Below are positions 6,847 to 10,337 of a stretch of DNA of 10,337 nt, in pieces. The DNA is from Chloroflexi bacterium RBG_16_64_43 (lineage in GTDB: Bacteria > Chloroflexota > Anaerolineae > Anaerolineales > RBG-16-64-43), in assembly GCA_001796965.1 (NCBI GenBank), contig MGOA01000012.1, positions 1-10,337 of the forward strand. Direction: 5' to 3'. A model generated the notes under the pieces. It ran no database searches. It saw only the letters and a list, made by a program, of their open reading frames with translations, and was not told the origin of the DNA. The translations under genes and the position numbers were made by a program. How positions within the stretch are numbered: the stretch's first letter is position 1; the number at the start of each line of letters is the position of its first letter.

Positions 6847-7197
6847 TCACAAAATCGCTGCTGGGACGGGCGCATTGCGGAAAACGGAACAGCCCAGGCA
6901 CTGCTCGGGCATGCGTCCCGTGGATTCGCGGAAGGCCTGCCAGCACGGCACGTTCTGGCGTGCGTAGGCCGGGCAGCTCGCACGCTTCTCAGCCGGGCAA
7001 TCATTCTCTTCCCAACAACGGACTGAATGCCGCGCCGCGCCCACGGCTAACTTCGCGTGGCGGGCGCGAGCCTGCTCTTGCCAGCGCTGGTCGAGACGCA
7101 ACAACAACCATGCCGCGAGCGCGGTCAAGGCCAAGGGCAGGCCGAGGCGTATGCCCAGTCCGATCAGCAACGTTTCCAGTGTGCGAAGGAATTCCAT
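6847..7197 (-). CDS. Membrane-anchored two-CW domain cysteine protein
   Basis: This 116-residue protein has one transmembrane segment (about 12-34), a short basic/charged stretch, and a C-terminal cysteine module. The module reads CWEENDCP (C61, C67), then CPAY (C75), PCW (C85), and CLGC (C100, C103). Repeated Cys-Trp pairs with CPAY and a closing CxxC are the pattern of small two-CW domain proteins found beside respiratory or signalling genes. The seven cysteines suggest a metal site or FeS cluster, but the ligand is not known. The ATG at 7197 is supported by a strong GAGGAGG just upstream, 15 nt after the preceding small gene. The octaheme gene begins 32 nt after the stop. It may be a redox sensor, an assembly factor or an accessory subunit of the cytochrome complex; that is inference. 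Confidence 0.8.
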   Translation of the reverse strand: MEFLRTLETLLIGLGIRLGLPLALTALAAWLLLRLDQRWQEQARARHAKLAVGAARHSVRCWEENDCPAEKRASCPAYARQNVPCWQAFRESTGRMPEQCLGCSVFRNAPVPAAIL

Positions 7198-7212
7198 CGC
7201 GCCTCCTCGGAT

Positions 7213-7323
7213 CTACAGCTTGCGAGCCGCCGCGCGCGTCAAAAGTGTCCCCACCATCAGGAGAATGGCCACCGGGATCAGGGACCGAGTGAAGAAGAGG
7301 GCAAGAACGAACAGGGTGTCCAT
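7213..7323 (-). CDS. 36-residue single-span membrane peptide, first gene of the cytochrome operon
   Basis: A short frame from ATG 7323 to TAG 7213-7215 encodes 36 residues, starting MDTLFVLALFFTRS and ending TRAAARKL. One hydrophobic span (about residues 4-27, interrupted by T12-R13-S14) is followed by a basic tail, which favours a cytoplasmic C-terminus. A clear GGAGG lies at 7329-7333, five nt before the ATG. The stop is 15 nt from the next gene, whose own Shine-Dalgarno lies in the gap, and the predicted operon promoter is about 35 nt upstream of the start. Good ribosome site, operon position and membrane character support a real gene. It may be a small subunit or stabiliser of the complex. 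No family is recognised. Confidence 0.65.
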   Translation of the reverse strand: MDTLFVLALFFTRSLIPVAILLMVGTLLTRAAARKL

Positions 7324-7363
7324 GGCTGCCTCCGTAATGCAAGTCCACTCATCGTCGACTAAC

Positions 7364-7392
7364 AGTCTAGAGGCATCCCGGGCCGAGGACAA
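7364..7392 (-). promoter_or_regulatory. Predicted sigma-70-type promoter of the cytochrome/NrfD operon
   Basis: Read on the minus strand, TTGTCC (7387-7392) and TAGACT (7364-7369) are separated by exactly 17 nt. Each matches its consensus at four of six positions. The start of transcription would lie near 7357, about 34 nt before the first small gene. The same -10 word, TAGACT, occurs upstream of the nearby kinase gene. The two 18-bp repeats begin about 55 bp upstream of this -35 element. Confidence 0.5.
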
Positions 7393-7445
7393 TTGGGAGA
7401 TCGACGCATTCCTATCCTCCCCGAGAGGTTGCGGATGAATGGGCA

Positions 7446-7484
7446 GGTATGGGGTATGTCTCCCACGGTATGGGGTGTATCTCC
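7446..7484 (-). repeat. Two 18-bp direct repeats with 21-bp period, likely operator upstream of the cytochrome operon
   Basis: GGTATGGGGTATGTCTCC (7446-7463) and GGTATGGGGTGTATCTCC (7467-7484) match at 15 of 18 positions. Their starts are 21 bp apart, about two helical turns, so bound proteins would face the same side of the DNA. The first copy holds two GGTATG words 7 bp apart. The pair lies about 90-127 bp upstream of the predicted start of transcription of the cytochrome/NrfD operon and beyond the terminator of the regulator gene at 7559. This is the usual layout of an activator site. The TACCCC core on the minus strand is related to the TACCC motifs at 855-917. The bound regulator is not known. 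Confidence 0.6.
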
Positions 7485-7490
7485 GGGCGA

Positions 7491-7507
7491 GGATGGGAGT
7501 GACATCC
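7491..7507. repeat. Inverted repeat GGATG/CATCC
   Basis: GGATG (7491-7495) and CATCC (7503-7507) form an imperfectly spaced dyad with a 7-nt centre, 7 bp from the distal 18-bp repeat and 4 nt before the A-tract of the adjacent terminator. It could be an additional operator half-site pair. The arms are short, so chance cannot be excluded. Confidence 0.3.
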
Positions 7508-7511
7508 CAAC

Positions 7512-7539
7512 AAAAAAGGCCCGGCCTTCAGGCCGGGCC
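7512..7539 (-). terminator. Rho-independent terminator of the two-component operon
   Basis: On the minus strand a 9-10-bp GC stem, GGCCCGGCC/GGCCGGGCC around a TGAA loop (7518-7539), is followed directly by six Ts (7512-7517). It lies about 20 nt after the stop of the response-regulator gene. Stem, loop and U-tract are all ideal. Confidence 0.93.
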
Positions 7540-7558
7540 GGGGGGCTGGAAGGAGGTG

Positions 7559-8209
7559 CTACGCCTGGATGATGCCCTTGCGAATGGCGTACTTGACGAG
7601 TTCGGAGCGTGAGTGCAGGTTGAGCTTGCCCATGATGTTCTCGCGATGACGGGCGACGGTCTTGGGGCTGATGTGTAGTCGATCGGCGATTTCCGGATTA
7701 CCCGCGCCCTCGGCTAGGAGCTCGAGCACTTCTTGTTCTCGAGCGGTCAAACCATCCAGTGTTCGCGCAGCGGCGCCCGAGGGTTCTTGGGCGATGTAAT
7801 CTTTGACCAGCAACTTGGCCAGCGAGGGGTAGAGGTAGACTTCGCCGCGCGCCGCAGCGCGGATCGCGGTCACCAACTCCTCCGGCGCGGCGCGCTTTGG
7901 CACGTATCCGCTGGCGCCTGCCTCGAGCATCTTGAAGAAGTACTCCTCATCCTCGTGGATGGTCAACGCCACCACGGCCGTAGATGGCGCACGCGCCTTG
8001 ATCTCGCGAGCCGCCTCGATCCCGGACCGGTCCGGCAGGCCGATATCCATCAGCACCACGTCCGGCGCAAGCGCGGCCGCCGCCGCCAGGCCCTCGGCCG
8101 CCGTGCCGGCCTCACCGGCAATCTCGATGTCGGCTTCCGTCTCGAGCAGCATGCGCAGCCCGGTGCGCACTACGGCGTGGTCATCAATGAGCAGCAGGCG
8201 AATCGCCAT
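7559..8209 (-). CDS. NarL/FixJ-family response regulator
   Basis: This 216-residue regulator has a full receiver domain (about 1-120) with acidic pair D9/D10 (LLIDDHAVVR), phospho-acceptor D55 (LMDIGLP), switch T83 (ALT) and K105 (YVPK). A LuxR-type helix-turn-helix occupies about 150-212 (LTAREQEVLELLAEG...NPEIADRLHISPKTVARHRENIM). All active residues are present. It overlaps the end of the kinase gene by 26 nt, so the pair is translationally coupled and surely cognate. I chose ATG 8209 because the receiver begins at once and GAGGGG lies just upstream, though the spacing is short. GTG 8230 or ATG 8227 would add up to seven residues but lack a ribosome site. Its own terminator follows. It is the nearest candidate to bind the 21-bp-spaced repeats that precede the cytochrome operon; that is inference. 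Confidence 0.95.
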   Translation of the reverse strand: MAIRLLLIDDHAVVRTGLRMLLETEADIEIAGEAGTAAEGLAAAAALAPDVVLMDIGLPDRSGIEAAREIKARAPSTAVVALTIHEDEEYFFKMLEAGASGYVPKRAAPEELVTAIRAAARGEVYLYPSLAKLLVKDYIAQEPSGAAARTLDGLTAREQEVLELLAEGAGNPEIADRLHISPKTVARHRENIMGKLNLHSRSELVKYAIRKGIIQA

Positions 8210-9674
8210 CGGCCCCTCGTTTCTCATCACGATACGGGATGCTCACAGAAACCGTCGTGCCTCGTCCCGGGCTGGAGCGCAGGTCGAGATTTCCACCCAG
8301 GAGCGACGTGCGCTCGCGCATCCCGAGCATGCCCCACGCCGGGCGATCGGGTCGCGAGGCCTGGTCCACCTCGAACCCGACCCCGTCGTCCTCCACCTCC
8401 AGGCGCGCCTCGCGCTCCGAGAGGCGCACCCGCACCCAGACATGCCGAGCGCGGGCGTGACGCACCACATTGGTGAGCGCCTCTTGCGCCACGCGAAACA
8501 ACACCAGGTTCACCGGCTGCGGCAATTCCTGGCCCTCACCGCGGATCTCAAGATGGACCGGCAGGTTCGCTCGCTTGTGGATTTCGGCCGCATACCAACG
8601 CAGCGCGGCTGGTAAGCCCAAATCGTCGAGGTGCGACGGCCGCAGGTCTGCAATCAGCCGCTGCAATTCGTCGAGGGCGCGATCCACCAGCCCCTCGAGC
8701 TGACGCAGGTTGTTCTCGGCCTTCTGAGGGTTTCCGTGGACGGCCGTGGCCACCCCGCGCAAACCCAAGCCGATCGCCGTGAGCGCTTGGCCGGTCTCAT
8801 CGTGCAGGTCGCGGGCAATCCGCTGCCGTTCGGCCTCCTGAGCTTCAACCACCCGACGCAAGAGATCCCCGCGCAGGGCCTCGCGCCGCTGCGATTCTTC
8901 AAGGCGGGCGGACTGCAGCACCGCGATCTGGCGCTGGGTCTCCACCTCAAACGACCTCAGGAAGCGGATGACGAAGAAGGAGGCCACCGCTGCGGTGAAT
9001 GCGCGAAAGAGTTGGATTGGAATGCCAAAGAGCTGCTGGAAGAGGGCGGCGTTGATCACGTTGGAAGGGGGCAGTGGGCTGCCGAGCGTAAAGAGCTGCC
9101 CGACGGCGCCGTACCAGGCGAAGGCTACGGCGGCCCACAGGCTGTCGCGCCCAAACTGGGCCATCCCTGCTTGACGGAAGTTGCGCTGTTGAGCGATCAG
9201 GCCGGCCGAGGCCAGCAACGCTGCAGGAATGCCGAGAACATATCGCGTCCAAACCTCCGCCACTGCCCACAGGTCTTGCTCGCCGCCAAACTGCCCGCGG
9301 AAGTACAGCACGCCGAAGCCCCACACCGCAGTCATGAGGAGCGGAATGAGCAGGCTTAGGCGGCGTATCCGGTCGCTGGGCGAGAGCAGCGAGGCGCCAA
9401 ACGCGCCCAGCGAGATGAACGAGAAGGCCAAAAGCGCGAGGCGCAGGGTCTCCCATGCCAGCAAGGCGTAGCTTTGGCCGGGCAGGTGGCCCATGACCTT
9501 GAACATGTCGAGCCATTCGTGGGCTGCATGTATCAGACCGAAGCCGGCCAGCGGGCGAAGCGCGTGTCGCAGACGCGCCTCTGGGCCGCGGCTGACTTCC
9601 AGAATGATGAGCAGACCCATACTGAAAAAGGCCAGCCCATAGACGAAGAAGATGAATGCGAGAGTCGGATTCAT
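8184..9674 (-). CDS. Multi-TM sensor histidine kinase (NarX/DesK-like, HisKA_3)
   Basis: This 496-residue kinase has an N-terminal membrane sensor of about seven hydrophobic segments (roughly 5-26, 40-60, 68-97, 106-124, 143-162, 178-196, 218-238). The first ends in LEVSRG, and HAAHEWLDMF follows soon after, a pattern I have seen in multi-TM kinases but cannot name. A coiled linker (about 243-285) leads to the HisKA_3 helix with phospho-acceptor H291 (ERQRIARDLHDETGQAL). The GHKL ATPase has its N-box around N402 (AQEALTNVVRHA), G1 motif DDGVGF (429-434) and G2 motif WGMLGMRER. No PAS, GAF or HAMP domain is seen, so the membrane part is the likely sensor. It pairs with the overlapping regulator gene. 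The ATG at 9674 lacks a good Shine-Dalgarno but fits a predicted promoter 25-30 nt upstream. The ligand is unknown; quinone or redox state would fit the neighbourhood. Confidence 0.93.
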   Translation of the reverse strand: MNPTLAFIFFVYGLAFFSMGLLIILEVSRGPEARLRHALRPLAGFGLIHAAHEWLDMFKVMGHLPGQSYALLAWETLRLALLAFSFISLGAFGASLLSPSDRIRRLSLLIPLLMTAVWGFGVLYFRGQFGGEQDLWAVAEVWTRYVLGIPAALLASAGLIAQQRNFRQAGMAQFGRDSLWAAVAFAWYGAVGQLFTLGSPLPPSNVINAALFQQLFGIPIQLFRAFTAAVASFFVIRFLRSFEVETQRQIAVLQSARLEESQRREALRGDLLRRVVEAQEAERQRIARDLHDETGQALTAIGLGLRGVATAVHGNPQKAENNLRQLEGLVDRALDELQRLIADLRPSHLDDLGLPAALRWYAAEIHKRANLPVHLEIRGEGQELPQPVNLVLFRVAQEALTNVVRHARARHVWVRVRLSEREARLEVEDDGVGFEVDQASRPDRPAWGMLGMRERTSLLGGNLDLRSSPGRGTTVSVSIPYRDEKRGADGDSPAAH

Positions 9675-9701
9675 GGGATGTCGGCGAGAGGCATGCTCGC
9701 C

Positions 9702-9714
9702 TGCTAGTCTAGCA
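9702..9714. promoter_or_regulatory. Perfect 13-bp palindrome over the -10 box of the kinase operon
   Basis: TGCTAG (9702-9707) and CTAGCA (9709-9714) are perfect inverted copies around one central base. The palindrome covers the predicted -10 element of the kinase promoter, an ideal site for a repressor or for autoregulation. It is short, and CTAG is generally rare in bacterial genomes, so two CTAG words in 13 bp stand out. Confidence 0.4.
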
Positions 9715-9734
9715 CCGCAGGTGGCATTTGACTA
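9706..9734 (-). promoter_or_regulatory. Predicted promoter of the kinase-regulator operon
   Basis: On the minus strand TAGTCA (9729-9734) and TAGACT (9706-9711) are 17 nt apart, each four of six to consensus. Transcription would start near 9699, leaving a leader of about 25 nt before the ATG at 9674. The -10 word is identical to that predicted for the cytochrome operon. Confidence 0.45.
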
Positions 9735-9792
9735 CTATCACAATGGGCGAGGGCCGTTGCGCCAGGCGTCGCACCCGTACCGCCAGCAACAC

Positions 9793-10337
9793 CTATGGGC
9801 CGGGGGTTGCGTTCGTGGCAGCCACCCGTTGCGATGCCAGCTGCCCGCATCCGGCTTCGATTTCGATACCGCGCCGGACGCGCACCGTACACGGCACGCC
9901 ATGCGTATCGAGTACAGCGCGGAACGCTTCGGCGGCATCCCGCGACGTGGCCTGGCCGTCGTAGCCGCGGGTGGGGTTGAGCGGGATCAGGTTGACGTGG
10001 CACAACAACCCGCGGCAGCGCTCGGCCAGCGTCCTGGCCTGCTCGGGCGTGTCGTTCACACCCGCGATTAGCGCCCACTCGAAACTCAGACGCCGGCGGG
10101 TGGCGCTCACGTAGTAGCGGCACGCGTCGAATAGCAGGTCGAGCGGATAGCGGCGGTTGATGGGCATTAGCCGGGACCGCAGCTCATCGGTGGCCGCATG
10201 CAGCGACACGGCCAGGTTGATTTGCCGGTGCTCATCGGCGAAGCGCCGGATGGCGGGCACGATCCCGACGGTGGAGATCGTGATGCGCCGTGCACCCATG
10301 GCAAAGCCGGCCGGGTCGGTCAAGCGGTCCATGGCGG
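9793..10337 (-). CDS. rlmN: RlmN, 23S rRNA/tRNA adenine-C2 methyltransferase, C-terminal part (partial at 5' end)
   Basis: The frame enters at the right edge and ends at a TAG at 9793-9795, giving about 181 residues. Family blocks in order are RRITISTVGIVPAI, INLAVSLHAATDELR, RLMPINRRYPL, VNLIPLNPT and, near the C-terminus, IEAGCGQLA. The cysteine in AGCGQL matches the resolving/methyl-carrying Cys of RlmN (Cys355 in E. coli). RlmN is a radical-SAM enzyme that methylates C2 of A2503 in 23S rRNA and A37 in some tRNAs. The N-terminal part, with the radical-SAM CxxxCxxC motif, is outside the window. Cfr, its resistance paralogue, shares the AGCGQL-type end, but the overall match reads as a housekeeping RlmN. 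It is transcribed towards the kinase gene with a 118-nt gap and no visible terminator, so read-through into the kinase operon is possible. Confidence 0.9.
   Translation of the reverse strand, partial: AMDRLTDPAGFAMGARRITISTVGIVPAIRRFADEHRQINLAVSLHAATDELRSRLMPINRRYPLDLLFDACRYYVSATRRRLSFEWALIAGVNDTPEQARTLAERCRGLLCHVNLIPLNPTRGYDGQATSRDAAEAFRAVLDTHGVPCTVRVRRGIEIEAGCGQLASQRVAATNATPGP

Noticed and set aside
7446..7507. Start of a CRISPR array or other multi-copy repeat
   Set aside because: There are only two good copies with a 3-bp gap between them; a regular repeat-spacer structure is absent.
7733..8476. Plus-strand frame opposite the response regulator and kinase end
   Set aside because: It is antisense to well-conserved receiver and ATPase domains; the Arg/Pro-rich translation is typical of shadow frames.
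9675..9792. Possible small gene or terminator between rlmN and the kinase gene
   Set aside because: No frame with a ribosome site and no stem with a T-tract was found; only the promoter-like pair and palindrome are supported.
9793..10337. Cfr-type antibiotic-resistance methyltransferase
   Set aside because: Cfr and RlmN share the C-terminal AGCGQL-type motif, but the general sequence blocks fit ordinary RlmN. The discriminating N-terminal half is outside the window.

Overview
The window looks like part of a chromosome of a GC-rich bacterium, most likely a member of the Chloroflexota (Anaerolineae or Ardenticatenales-like). That assignment is inference. It rests on a lipoprotein with a Pro/Thr/Glu/Ala-rich linker straight after the lipobox, membrane-anchored multiheme cytochromes, and several NarL-type two-component systems. 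No rRNA, tRNA, CRISPR or transposase gene was seen.

Layout, left to right. (1) Positions 1-831, plus strand: the C-terminal end of a NarX-type histidine kinase and its NarL/FixJ response regulator. (2) Positions 832-1485: a regulatory gap with three TACCC-type motifs and a promoter-like pair, then a small protein that reads as a degenerate, stand-alone receiver domain. (3) Positions 1492-3699: a large decaheme c-type cytochrome lipoprotein made of two tandem pentaheme halves, closed by a strong hairpin. (4) Positions 7323 down to 3854, minus strand: a tight five-gene operon encoding a 36-residue membrane peptide, a membrane-anchored two-CW cysteine protein, an octaheme cytochrome c with a C-terminal membrane anchor, a Tat-exported ferredoxin-like protein with four [4Fe-4S] clusters, and an NrfD/HybB-type quinone-interacting membrane protein. 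(5) Positions 7324-7512: the operon's control region, with a promoter-like pair and two 18-bp direct repeats exactly 21 bp apart. (6) Positions 9674 down to 7559, minus strand: a second two-component pair, a multi-TM histidine kinase and a NarL/FixJ regulator, ending in a textbook terminator. (7) Positions 10337 down to 9793: the C-terminal part of RlmN, the 23S rRNA/tRNA adenine-C2 methyltransferase.

How they may work together (inference): NrfD, the four-cluster iron-sulfur protein and the octaheme cytochrome form a predicted quinol:cytochrome c oxidoreductase. It would move electrons between the menaquinone pool and extracytoplasmic hemes. The convergent decaheme lipoprotein, with ten hemes on the outer face of the membrane, could be the partner that passes electrons to or from an external or periplasm-like substrate. 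The flanking two-component systems and the pseudo-receiver plausibly tune expression to redox or electron-acceptor supply. No substrate-specific catalytic subunit (molybdopterin enzyme, nitrite reductase, hydrogenase large subunit) is visible, so the terminal donor or acceptor is unknown.
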